A stretch of 64,000 nt of DNA, taken from assembly GCF_011193355.1 (NCBI RefSeq), contig NZ_CP049780.1:1409582-1473581 (forward strand). The letters run 5' to 3'. Shown here one piece after another: positions 33,700-41,554 of this stretch (its first letter is position 1; every line of letters starts with the position of its first letter). A model generated the notes under the pieces. That model was not told where the DNA came from, searched no databases, and worked only from the letters and a program-made list of their open reading frames with translations. The DNA comes from Streptomyces sp. JB150. GTDB taxonomy: Bacteria; Actinomycetota; Actinomycetes; Streptomycetales; Streptomycetaceae. The position numbers were made by a program, and so were the translations under genes.

Positions 33700-34722
33700 A
33701 TGAGTTCCGACCACCCGCCAGGCCTCGACCCGGACCGGCTGCGCGCCCTGCTCGACCGTGAGCGCCCCGGTCTCGTGCACGGTCCTCTGACCGGCCGGCT
33801 GATCGAGGGCGGGCGGTCGAACCTCACCTACGCCGTCACCGACGGCACGGCCCGGTGGGTCGTACGCCGCCCCCCGCTCGGCCACGTCCTGGCCACCGCG
33901 CACGACATGAGGCGCGAGCACCGGGTGATCAGCGCCCTGCACCCGACGGACGTGCCGGTGCCCCGCCCCGTCCTGCTCTGCGAGGACGAGGAGGTGCTGG
34001 GGGCGCCCTTCTACGTCATGGACTTCGTCGACGGCACCCCGTACCGCACCGCCGGCCAGCTCGCCCCGCTCGGCCCCGAGCGCACCCGCGCGGTGGTGCT
34101 CGGCCTGGTGGACACCCTGGTCGAGCTGCACTCCGTGGACCCCGCCGAGGTGGGCCTCGGCGACTTCGGCCGCCCGGAGGGCTTCCTGGACCGCCAGCTG
34201 CGCCGCTGGGGCAAGCAGCTGGACGCCTCCCGCAACCGCGACCTGCCCGGCATCGACGAGCTGCACGCCGCGCTCGGCCGCGACCTGCCCGGCTCCCCCG
34301 CCCCGGCCGTCGTGCACGGCGACTACCGCCTGGACAACGTTCTCATCGGGGACGACGACCGGATCCGGGCGGTCCTCGACTGGGAGATGTCCACGCTCGG
34401 CGACCCGCTGACCGACCTGGGCCTGCTGGTGATGTACAGCATGCCGCTGGGCCTGCCCGGCTCCCCCGTCTCCACCACCGCCGAGGCCCCCGGCCACCCG
34501 TCCCCGGCCGAACTCATCGAGCGGTACGCCGCGCGCTCGGGGCGCGACGTGTCCGCGGTCTCCTGGTACACGGCGTTCGCCTGGTTCAAGCTCGCCGTGA
34601 TCCTGGAGGGCATCCACTACCGCTACACGCTGGGCCAGACGGTCGGGCGGGGCTTCGACCGCATCGGCGAGCTGGTGCCGGTCTTCATCGACCACGGTCT
34701 GTCGACCCTTCAGGAAGGCTGA
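33700..34722 (+). CDS. Phosphotransferase family protein (APH-like, ACAD10/11 N-domain type)
   Basis: A 340-residue kinase-fold protein. The Brenner motif VVHGDYRLDN and the metal-binding LDWEMSTLGDPLTDLG are intact; the nucleotide lysine region is ARWVVRRPP. This subgroup is paired with acyl-CoA dehydrogenases, in animals fused in ACAD10/11, where the kinase phosphorylates 4-hydroxyacyl-CoA before elimination. Here the dehydrogenase gene follows six bases after the stop, so the same two-step chemistry is a reasonable inference rather than antibiotic resistance. GTAGGAGCG ribosome site. Confidence 0.9.
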   Translation: MSSDHPPGLDPDRLRALLDRERPGLVHGPLTGRLIEGGRSNLTYAVTDGTARWVVRRPPLGHVLATAHDMRREHRVISALHPTDVPVPRPVLLCEDEEVLGAPFYVMDFVDGTPYRTAGQLAPLGPERTRAVVLGLVDTLVELHSVDPAEVGLGDFGRPEGFLDRQLRRWGKQLDASRNRDLPGIDELHAALGRDLPGSPAPAVVHGDYRLDNVLIGDDDRIRAVLDWEMSTLGDPLTDLGLLVMYSMPLGLPGSPVSTTAEAPGHPSPAELIERYAARSGRDVSAVSWYTAFAWFKLAVILEGIHYRYTLGQTVGRGFDRIGELVPVFIDHGLSTLQEG

Positions 34723-34728
34723 GGACAC

Positions 34729-35943
34729 ATGGACTTCGCGTTCGACGCGCGCACCGAGGAGCTGCGCGGGAAGCTGCTCGCCTTCATGGACGAGTACGTC
34801 CACCCGGCCGAGGCGGTCGCCCACGAGCAGCGGCAGAGGCTGGCCTCCCCGTGGGAGACCCCGGCCGTGGTGGAGGAGCTGAAGGCGGAGGCGAAGCGGC
34901 AGGGGCTGTGGAACCTGTTCCTGCCCGACGCCGAGCACGGCGCCGGCCTCACCAACCTGCAGTACGCCCCGCTCGCCGAGATCACCGGCCGCTCCCCGCA
35001 GCTCGCGCCCACCGCGACCAACTGCGCCGCGCCGGACACCGGCAACATGGAGGTGCTCGCCCAGTTCGGCGACGAGGCGCAGAAGAAGCAGTGGCTCCAG
35101 CCGCTGCTCGCGGGCGAGATCCGCTCGGCGTTCGCGATGACGGAGCCCGAGGTGGCCTCCTCCGACGCCACCAACATCACCACGCACATCGAGCGGGACG
35201 GCGACGAGTACGTCATCACCGGCCGCAAGTGGTACATCTCCGGGGCGATGAACCCGGACTGCAAAGTCTTCATCGTGATGGGCAAGACCGACCCGGACGG
35301 GCCGGACATCCGCCGTCAGCAGTCCATGGTGCTGGTCCCGCGCGACACCCCCGGCGTCACCGTCAAGCGCGCCATGCAGGTCTTCGGCTACGAGGACCAC
35401 TGGCACGGCGGCCACGCGGAGGTGGTCTTCGACCACGCGCGCGTGCCGGTGTCGAACCTGATCGGCGAGGAGGGCGGCGGCTTCGCCATCGCCCAGGCCC
35501 GGCTCGGTCCCGGCCGGATCCACCACTGCATGCGGCTGATCGGCATGGCCGAGCGGGCGATCGAGCTGATGTGCCGGCGGGCGGTCTCCCGCGAGGCGTT
35601 CGGCAAGCCGCTGGCCGCACAGGGCGTGGTGCACAACTGGATCGCCGACGCGCGCGTGACGGTGGAGCAGCTGCGGCTGCTGGTGCTGAAAACGGCCTGG
35701 CTGATGGACACCGTCGGCAACCGGGGCGCCCACACGGAGATCCAGGCCATCAAGATCGCCACGCCCCGCGCGGTGGTCGGCATCCTCGACAAGGCGATCC
35801 AGCTGCACGGCGCGGGCGGTGTCAGCCAGGACTTCCCGCTCGCCGAGCTGTACGCCGGCGCCCGCACCCTGATGATCGCCGACGGCCCGGACGAGGTCCA
35901 CCAGCGGTCGCTGGCCCGGCGGGAGCTGCGGAAGTACGCCTAG
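34729..35943 (+). CDS. Acyl-CoA dehydrogenase (ACAD11-like)
   Basis: A 404-residue FAD enzyme. Signatures include SAFAMTEPEVASSDATN, the flavin-side ITGRKWYISGA, and REAFGKPLAAQGVVHNWIAD, ending IADGPDEVHQRSLARRELR. The IADGPDEVH ending is typical of the ACAD10/11 branch. Directly downstream of and probably coupled to the phosphotransferase gene. Likely oxidises or dehydrates medium/long or hydroxy acyl-CoA. Confidence 0.93.
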   Translation: MDFAFDARTEELRGKLLAFMDEYVHPAEAVAHEQRQRLASPWETPAVVEELKAEAKRQGLWNLFLPDAEHGAGLTNLQYAPLAEITGRSPQLAPTATNCAAPDTGNMEVLAQFGDEAQKKQWLQPLLAGEIRSAFAMTEPEVASSDATNITTHIERDGDEYVITGRKWYISGAMNPDCKVFIVMGKTDPDGPDIRRQQSMVLVPRDTPGVTVKRAMQVFGYEDHWHGGHAEVVFDHARVPVSNLIGEEGGGFAIAQARLGPGRIHHCMRLIGMAERAIELMCRRAVSREAFGKPLAAQGVVHNWIADARVTVEQLRLLVLKTAWLMDTVGNRGAHTEIQAIKIATPRAVVGILDKAIQLHGAGGVSQDFPLAELYAGARTLMIADGPDEVHQRSLARRELRKYA

Positions 35944-36029
35944 TAACCCCCGAAGTAGTGATGGTCCGCGCGGGCCAGCGCGCGGACGAAGGCGACGAAA
36001 CGGGACCAGAGAGCCGGTGTGCGCTGCAT
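35940..36029 (-). CDS. Possible 29-residue small protein
   Basis: An open frame starting MQRTPALWSRFVAFVRALAR and ending DHHYFGGY, whose TAG overlaps antisense to the ACAD stop. About 24 of 29 codons end in G/C with normal first positions, which is unexpected in a stretch not shadowing another gene. Aromatic and basic residues are over-represented. Ribosome site is weak (GCTGGACGC). It lies on the strand opposite lysR with a TATTTTAT stretch about 60 bp upstream. Confidence 0.35.
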   Translation of the reverse strand: MQRTPALWSRFVAFVRALARADHHYFGGY

Positions 36030-36104
36030 GCGTCCAGCGTCGTGCGGGCCACCCCCAGCGGTCCAACAGATGGTTTCGCTGCCGGCGTTCCATAAAATAG
36101 ATGG

Positions 36105-37025
36105 ATGGAGATCCGCCAGCTGCGCCACTTCATGGCGGTCGTCACCGAGGGCAGCTTCACCGCCGCGGCCCGCAGCGAACTGATCGTGCAGTCGGCGCTC
36201 AGCACCTCGATCCGGAATCTGGAACGGGAGCTGGGTGCCGACCTGTTCGACCGCACGGGCCGGCGCGTCGTGCTCACGGAGGCCGGCCGGGCCCTGCTGC
36301 CGCAGGCCCGCGCGCTGCTGGCCGGGGCGGAGGCCGCACGGGAGGCGGTGGCGGCGGTGACCGGCCTGGCCGCCGGCCGCGTGGCCATCGGCACCATCCA
36401 GACGCTGACCTGTGTGGACCTGCCCGCCGAACTCGCCGCGTTCCACGCGGAGTTCCCCGGCGTCCAGGTGTCCGTGCGGGACGCCCCGGTCGCCGAACTG
36501 ACCGACGCGCTGCGGGCGGGCGAGCTGGATCTGGCGTATCTGGTGCCGGACCTCGGGCAGCTGCCGGAAGGGCTCACGGCGCACGCCACCTGGCACGAGG
36601 AACTGGTGCTGGTCACCGCGCCCGGCCACCGGCTGGCCGCCGCGGGCCGCACCCTGATCAAGGACCTCGCCGAGGAGCCGTTCGTCGACTTCCGCGCGGG
36701 CACGGGTCTGGAGACGGCCGTACGGCGCCTCGCCGCCCACTGCGGTCTGGAACGCCGTATCACCTGCGACGTCACGCAGATCGGCCTGCTCGTCGACCTC
36801 GTGCGGGCCGGGATCGGTGTCGCGTTCGTGCCCCGGGAGATCGGGGAGCGCGCCGGGCTGCCGTGCGTGCGGATCCGGCAGCCGGAACCCGGCCGCACGG
36901 TGGTGCTGGCCGGGCGGGGACCCGCACCGCGCAATCCGGCGGCACGGGCCCTGCTGGCTCATCTCACGGCCGCAGCGCGCGCAGCAGCAGGTCCGCCAGG
37001 TGGTCGGCGACCTGCTGCGGGGTGA
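36105..37025 (+). CDS. LysR-family transcriptional regulator
   Basis: A 306-residue regulator. Winged HTH at 1-60 (MEIRQLRHFMAVVTEGSFTA, LERELGADLFDRTG) and a periplasmic-binding-like effector domain at about 90-290 (GRVAIGTIQTLTCVDLPAEL). The last 20 residues are Ala/Gly-rich and overlap the end of the opposing tetR gene by about 60 bp. Target is not obvious: the divergent strand has only a possible 29-residue frame. The start is at an A+T-rich CATAAAATAG, so the promoter is very close. Confidence 0.9.
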   Translation: MEIRQLRHFMAVVTEGSFTAAARSELIVQSALSTSIRNLERELGADLFDRTGRRVVLTEAGRALLPQARALLAGAEAAREAVAAVTGLAAGRVAIGTIQTLTCVDLPAELAAFHAEFPGVQVSVRDAPVAELTDALRAGELDLAYLVPDLGQLPEGLTAHATWHEELVLVTAPGHRLAAAGRTLIKDLAEEPFVDFRAGTGLETAVRRLAAHCGLERRITCDVTQIGLLVDLVRAGIGVAFVPREIGERAGLPCVRIRQPEPGRTVVLAGRGPAPRNPAARALLAHLTAAARAAAGPPGGRRPAAG

Positions 37026-37557
37026 GCGGGCCGTCGGGGCGGTACCAGGTGGACAGGTGGTGGACGGAACCGAAGTGGTAGTCGACCACCAGGTCCGCCG
37101 GGGTCGCCGTGGAGAAGACGCCCGCCTCCTGGCCCTCCTCGATCAGCGCGCGGAAGCGCTCGTGGTAGCGCCGCCGCTCGGCGCGCACCTGCTTGTTCTT
37201 CTCGGGGCTGAGGTGGTGCATGGAGCGGAAGAAGATGGCCGCGTCGTCCAGGTTCTCGATCGTGGTGACCACGACGTCCGCCGCCGCGTCCCGCACCCGC
37301 TTCTCCACCGGCTCGTCGGCGTCCGCGAAGGTGTCCAGCCGCTCCTGCTGGAGGCGCAGCACGCGCGCGTACACCTCGTGCAGCAGGTCGTCCTTGGAGC
37401 CGAAGTAGTGGTACAGCGCCCCCTTGGTGACGCCGGCCGCCTCCACGATCTCCTGCACCGAGGTGCGGTCGTAACCCTGCTCCGCGAAGAGCCGGGTGGC
37501 GGCGGCCAGCAGCCGCTGCGGCACAGGAGCCCCGTCTCCGTCCGTCGTCCTGGGCAC
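36964..37557 (-). CDS. TetR-family regulator of the acyl-CoA ligase/ACAD locus
   Basis: A 197-residue repressor-type protein. HTH at about 12-58 (LLAAATRLFAEQGYDRTSVQ, VTKGALYHYFGSKDDLL), with the C-terminal domain ending in the TetR_C form TPQQVADHLADLLLRALRP. It is the last gene of the SDR-ligase-tetR operon, 32 bp after the ligase stop. It probably senses an acyl-CoA. The GTG at 37557 has AGGTGG upstream. Palindromes at 33643 and 40064 are the proposed binding sites. Confidence 0.9.
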   Translation of the reverse strand: MPRTTDGDGAPVPQRLLAAATRLFAEQGYDRTSVQEIVEAAGVTKGALYHYFGSKDDLLHEVYARVLRLQQERLDTFADADEPVEKRVRDAAADVVVTTIENLDDAAIFFRSMHHLSPEKNKQVRAERRRYHERFRALIEEGQEAGVFSTATPADLVVDYHFGSVHHLSTWYRPDGPLTPQQVADHLADLLLRALRP

Positions 37558-37589
37558 TGCCGCCACCTGCCTTTCCGTGTTGCCTTGCC

Positions 37590-39254
37590 TTACCGGTTGT
37601 CCAGCGTGCGGGAACGCAGTTCCCGACGGAGGATCTTCCCACTCGCCGTCTTCGGCAAGTCGGGCAGGACCTCCACCTGCCGCGGGTACTTGTAGGCGGC
37701 CAGTTTCTCCCTGCAGTACGCGGCCAGCTCCTCCGGGTCCGCCGCTGCGCCCGGCCGGAGGCTGATGTACGCCTTCACGGTCTCCCCGCGGTAGCCGTCG
37801 GGCACGCCGACGACGGCCGCCTCGCGCACCGCGGGATGCGTGTAGAGCACGTCCTCGACCTCGCGCGGCCACACCTTGAACCCGGACGCGTTGATCATGT
37901 CCTTCTTGCGGTCGACGACGTACAGCCAGCCGCGTTCGTCCATGAACCCGATGTCCCCGGTGCGCAGCTCGCCGTCCGGGAAGGTCTCGGCGGTGGCGTC
38001 GGGCCGCCGCCAGTAGCCGGGCACGACCTGCGGGCCGCTGACCGCGATCTCGCCCTGCTGCCCGAAGGGCACGTCCTCGCCTCGGTCGTCGACGATCCGC
38101 ACGAGCGTGTCGGGTCCGGGCAGGCCCACGGCGAGCGTCCCGGACACCGGGTCGACGGGCGCCTCCAGGTGGGGCGGCACGGAGGCGCAGGGGGCGGTGC
38201 ACTCGGTGAGCCCGTAGCCGTTGCGCAGGTACGGCCCGAACCCGGCCCGGAACTTCTCCACGAGGGCGGGCGGCAGCGGGGCGCCGCCGGAGGAGATCAC
38301 CCGGAAGGACGAGAAGTGGTCGCGGGTGGCGGACGGGTGCGCGGCCAGCGCCATGAAGGCCGTGGCGGGCCCGACCGTGTAGTGCGGCCGGTGTTCGGCG
38401 AACGCGTCGAGCACCACGCCCGCCTCGAACCGGTACGCCAGCACGAGCGTGCCCGCGCTGTTCAGGCAGGCGCCGAGCTGGCAGACCATGCCGGTGATGT
38501 GGAACAGCGGCGCGAGCGCGAAGTACACCGGAGCCTCGGGCAGCCGGAGGCCGGTGCGCTGGCGTTCGGCGTTGTACATGATGTTGCCGTGCGTGTTGGT
38601 GGCGCCCTTGGGCGCGCCGCTGGTGCCGGAGGTGTAGCTGATCAGCGCGATGTCGCCGGGCTCCGGGTCGCGTCCCTCGGGCGCGGTGCGGCCCGCGCGG
38701 GCCACGGCCGTGAGGTCGTCGGCGTCGCCGGCGGGCGCCGGCCGTTCGAAGGCGAGCACGCGTTCGTCGTCGCGGGTCTGGAAGTCCCGTTCGCAGCCGG
38801 TGAGCACGATCCGCACCGGCGAGTCCCGCGCGGTGTCGCGCAGATACGTCTCCCAGGCCCGGTCGGAGCAGATCAGCGCCGTGACCTCGGCGTCGCGCAG
38901 CACATGGGTGACCTCGCCCGCCTTGTACATCGGGTTGACCGGCACCACGACCGCGCCCGCCTTCCAGGCGCCGAGGACGGCGAGCACGAAGTGCGGGGAG
39001 TTCTGCAGCAGCACGGCGACCCGGTCGCCGCGCTCCAGTCCGCGGGCGGCGAGGTGACCGGCGACCGCGTCGCTGAGTACGTCGGCCTCCCGGTAGCCGA
39101 GCCGCCCGTCGAAGTAGGCGAGGAAGGTCCGCTCGGGTGCCTCGGCGGCCGCGCGCCGCAGGGCGTGCACGAGGGAGTCCGCCGGGCCGATGGGTGCCTT
39201 CTGGTGCTCTTCGAGCAGGTCCAGCCAGGGCTTGTCGGCGTAGCCCCGGCTCAC
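37590..39254 (-). CDS. AMP-dependent fatty-acid/acyl-CoA ligase
   Basis: A 554-residue adenylate-forming enzyme activating a carboxylic acid to its CoA thioester. Core motifs: ISYTSGTSGAPKGATNTHGN (A3), NGYGLTE (A5), RTGDIGFMDERG (A7), and the C-terminal catalytic lysine region KTASGKILRREL (A10). Its GTG start overlaps the stop of the SDR gene by four bases. Substrate likely a fatty acid from the context with ACAD and SDR; chain length unknown. Confidence 0.93.
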   Translation of the reverse strand: MSRGYADKPWLDLLEEHQKAPIGPADSLVHALRRAAAEAPERTFLAYFDGRLGYREADVLSDAVAGHLAARGLERGDRVAVLLQNSPHFVLAVLGAWKAGAVVVPVNPMYKAGEVTHVLRDAEVTALICSDRAWETYLRDTARDSPVRIVLTGCERDFQTRDDERVLAFERPAPAGDADDLTAVARAGRTAPEGRDPEPGDIALISYTSGTSGAPKGATNTHGNIMYNAERQRTGLRLPEAPVYFALAPLFHITGMVCQLGACLNSAGTLVLAYRFEAGVVLDAFAEHRPHYTVGPATAFMALAAHPSATRDHFSSFRVISSGGAPLPPALVEKFRAGFGPYLRNGYGLTECTAPCASVPPHLEAPVDPVSGTLAVGLPGPDTLVRIVDDRGEDVPFGQQGEIAVSGPQVVPGYWRRPDATAETFPDGELRTGDIGFMDERGWLYVVDRKKDMINASGFKVWPREVEDVLYTHPAVREAAVVGVPDGYRGETVKAYISLRPGAAADPEELAAYCREKLAAYKYPRQVEVLPDLPKTASGKILRRELRSRTLDNR

Positions 39255-40015
39255 CGCGCGGCCTCCCACTTCCGCTGGAGGTGGTTCATGTTGCCCAGCC
39301 AGCGGTCGGGGTCGGTGGCGCGTGCCTGGTAGTACCCGGCGACCTCCGGGTGCGGCAGGATCAGGAAGCGGTCCTCCTCGATGCCGGCGAACAGCGCGTC
39401 CGCGACCGCCTCGGGCTCGATCGCGGTCGGCCGCAGGACGAGTTCCCCGGCGCTGCCGCTGGCGGTGAGCATGTCGGTGCGCACGCCCTGCGGGCAGATC
39501 GCGTGCACCTTCACACCCCGGTGCCGGTACGTCAGCGACAGCCACTCGGCGAAGGCGTACGCCCCGTGCTTGGTGACGCTGTACGGCGCGGCCCCGATCA
39601 TGGTGAGCAGCCCGGCCGCCGACACGGTCGACACGAACCGCCCGCCGCCCCGCTCCAGCCAGCCGGGCAGCAGCGCGTGGGCCGCGCGCACGTGTGCCAT
39701 GACGTTGACGTCCCAGGCGAGCGCCCACACGTCCTCCCCGGCGGCTTCCGAACCGCCCGAGGCGACACCGGCGTTGGCGCAGTAGACGTCGACGACGCCG
39801 CCCAGCGCGTCGCGCGCCTCGCCGACGACGGCGGAGGCGTCGCCCGGCACGGCGATCCCGCCGATCTCCCCGGCGACGGCCTTGGCCTTCTCGGCGTCCA
39901 GATCGTTGACGACGACCCGGGCCCCCTCGGCGGCGAACCGCCGCGCCAACGCGGCCCCGATCCCGCCACCGGCCCCGGTGACCACCACTCCCGCACCCTG
40001 CACGGCTTCCACCAT
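39251..40015 (-). CDS. Short-chain dehydrogenase/reductase
   Basis: A 254-residue Rossmann oxidoreductase. The NAD(P) loop TGAGGGIG is at 13-20, the NAG motif at CANAGVASG, and the catalytic Ser-Tyr-Lys set in VSTVSAAG and APYSVTKHG. First gene of the operon with ligase and tetR; a TetR-type palindrome lies 49 bp upstream. Acts on a hydroxy/oxo-acyl substrate by inference. Confidence 0.93.
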   Translation of the reverse strand: MVEAVQGAGVVVTGAGGGIGAALARRFAAEGARVVVNDLDAEKAKAVAGEIGGIAVPGDASAVVGEARDALGGVVDVYCANAGVASGGSEAAGEDVWALAWDVNVMAHVRAAHALLPGWLERGGGRFVSTVSAAGLLTMIGAAPYSVTKHGAYAFAEWLSLTYRHRGVKVHAICPQGVRTDMLTASGSAGELVLRPTAIEPEAVADALFAGIEEDRFLILPHPEVAGYYQARATDPDRWLGNMNHLQRKWEAAR

Positions 40016-40063
40016 CGGTCTCCTTCGACGCGACGCGACACGGCTCAGTGCCCGCGAGACGTC

Positions 40064-40081
40064 AGACTAACCGGTCGGTAT
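40064..40081. promoter_or_regulatory. TetR-type operator GGTCGGTAT half-site palindrome before the SDR operon
   Basis: Centred on ACC|GGT; the right half GGTCGGTAT is the exact complement of the left half of the 33643 site, and the left half is weaker (6 of 9). It lies between the SDR start (40015, minus) and the NamZ-like gene (40237, plus). Confidence 0.6.
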
Positions 40082-40236
40082 GTCACAAGGAAGGGTGAGC
40101 GGAAGGGTGAGTGGAGAAGGGGCGCGGGGGCTGGGCCGCGGTGCGGTTCCGCCGCGTGGGCGCGAGCACCTTCCCACCGGCCCGCACCCTGGGACACTCG
40201 CTGCGGGAGCACTCCACACCCACCGGAGGTCCACGC

Positions 40237-41478
40237 ATGAACGTGTCCAGACGCACCGTCCTGGCAAGCACCGCGGCCCTCACCGCGACCACCACGGCCA
40301 CGGCCACGGCGAGCGCGGCCCCGCGCGGCCACCGCCTGCGCACCGGCTTCGAACGCCTCGTGAACGACGGGTACGGCATCCTCCGCGGCGAGCGGGTCGG
40401 CATCGTCACCAACCCCACCGGCATCACCCGCGACGCCCGTCACGTCGTGGACGTCATGCACGCCGACGACCGGGTGAACCTCACCGCCGTCTTCGGCCCG
40501 GAGCACGGCTTCCGGGGCACCGCCCAGGCCGGCGGCTCCGAGGGCCGCTACGACGACCCGGCCACCGGCCTGCCGGTCTACGACACGTACCTCAAGAGCG
40601 GCCGCGCCCTCGCCGACGTCTTCACCGCCTCCGGCGTGGACACGGTCCTCTTCGACATCCAGGACGTCGGCGCCCGCTTCTACACGTACATCTGGACGCT
40701 GTACGACTGCATGGCGGCCGCCGCCCTCGCCGGCAAGCGCGTGGTCGTCCTGGACCGCCCGAACCCGGTGACCGGCCGCTCCGCCCAGGGCCCGGTGCTG
40801 CGCAAGGAGTTCGCGACGTTCGTCGGCCGGGAGCCGATCGCGCAGGCGCACGGGATGACGGTCGGCGAGCTGGCCCGGCTGTTCCGCGGGGAGTTCCTGG
40901 CGGACGCGCCGGTGCGGCTGGACGTCGTACGGATGACGGGCTGGAGGCGGCGGGACTTCCACGACGCCTCCGGGCTGCCGTGGGTGCCGCCGAGCCCCAA
41001 CATGCCGACCCCGGACACCGCCCTCGTCTACGCCGGGACGTGTCTGTTCGAGGGCACGAACCTCTCCGAGGGCCGGGGCACCACCCGCCCGTTCGAACTG
41101 CTCGGCGCGGAGGGGGTGGACGGCCGCTGGGCCGCCGCCGCGAACGCGCTGGGCCTGCCCGGAGTGCGCTTCCGGGAGGCGTACTTCGCACCCGTCTTCT
41201 CCAAGTTCCAGGGGAAGACGGTCGGCGGTGTGCAGGTCCACGTCCACGACCGGGCGGCCTTCGACCCGGTCCGCACCGGCATCGGGCTGCTGGTGACCGC
41301 CAAGCGGGTCTGGCCGGGCTTCGCGTGGCGGCCGGACAACTGGATCGACAAGCTCACCGGTTCCACCCGGGTGCGCACCCTGATCGACGCGGGAGCGGGC
41401 GTGGACGACGTGGTCGCCGACTGGGAGCCGGAGCTGGCGGCCTTCCGCGCGGTGCGGGAGGAGTACCTGCTGTACTGA
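40237..41478 (+). CDS. NamZ/DUF1343-type secreted exo-N-acetylmuramidase-like protein
   Basis: A 413-residue protein with a twin-arginine-like signal (MNVSRRTVLASTAAL, cleavage near ASA/29) then the DUF1343 domain: VGIVTNPTGITRDARHVVD, FGPEHGFRG, DIQDVGARFYTYIWTL and VLDRPNP. A characterised DUF1343 member (NamZ) releases MurNAc from the non-reducing end of peptidoglycan fragments, so cell-wall recycling outside the membrane is the inferred role. Excellent CGGAGGT site 6 bp before the ATG. Terminator follows at 41513. Confidence 0.88.
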   Translation: MNVSRRTVLASTAALTATTTATATASAAPRGHRLRTGFERLVNDGYGILRGERVGIVTNPTGITRDARHVVDVMHADDRVNLTAVFGPEHGFRGTAQAGGSEGRYDDPATGLPVYDTYLKSGRALADVFTASGVDTVLFDIQDVGARFYTYIWTLYDCMAAAALAGKRVVVLDRPNPVTGRSAQGPVLRKEFATFVGREPIAQAHGMTVGELARLFRGEFLADAPVRLDVVRMTGWRRRDFHDASGLPWVPPSPNMPTPDTALVYAGTCLFEGTNLSEGRGTTRPFELLGAEGVDGRWAAAANALGLPGVRFREAYFAPVFSKFQGKTVGGVQVHVHDRAAFDPVRTGIGLLVTAKRVWPGFAWRPDNWIDKLTGSTRVRTLIDAGAGVDDVVADWEPELAAFRAVREEYLLY

Positions 41479-41512
41479 CGGGCCGTGAGGTCCGGCCGGC
41501 GCGGCCGGTGAC

Positions 41513-41544
41513 GGCGGCGGGCCGGGTTCCCCCGGCCCGCCGCC
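41513..41544. terminator. 14-bp hairpin terminator between convergent genes
   Basis: Arms 41513-41526 and 41531-41544 pair perfectly around TTCC. Confidence 0.85.
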
Positions 41545-41554
41545 CCCGCGCGGC

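Noticed and set aside
33700..34722. Aminoglycoside resistance phosphotransferase
   Set aside because: The APH-like fold is of the ACAD10/11-associated subgroup and is coupled to an acyl-CoA dehydrogenase gene.
33616..36093. An 825-residue minus-strand open frame over the APH and ACAD genes
   Set aside because: Antisense shadow of two well-supported enzymes.
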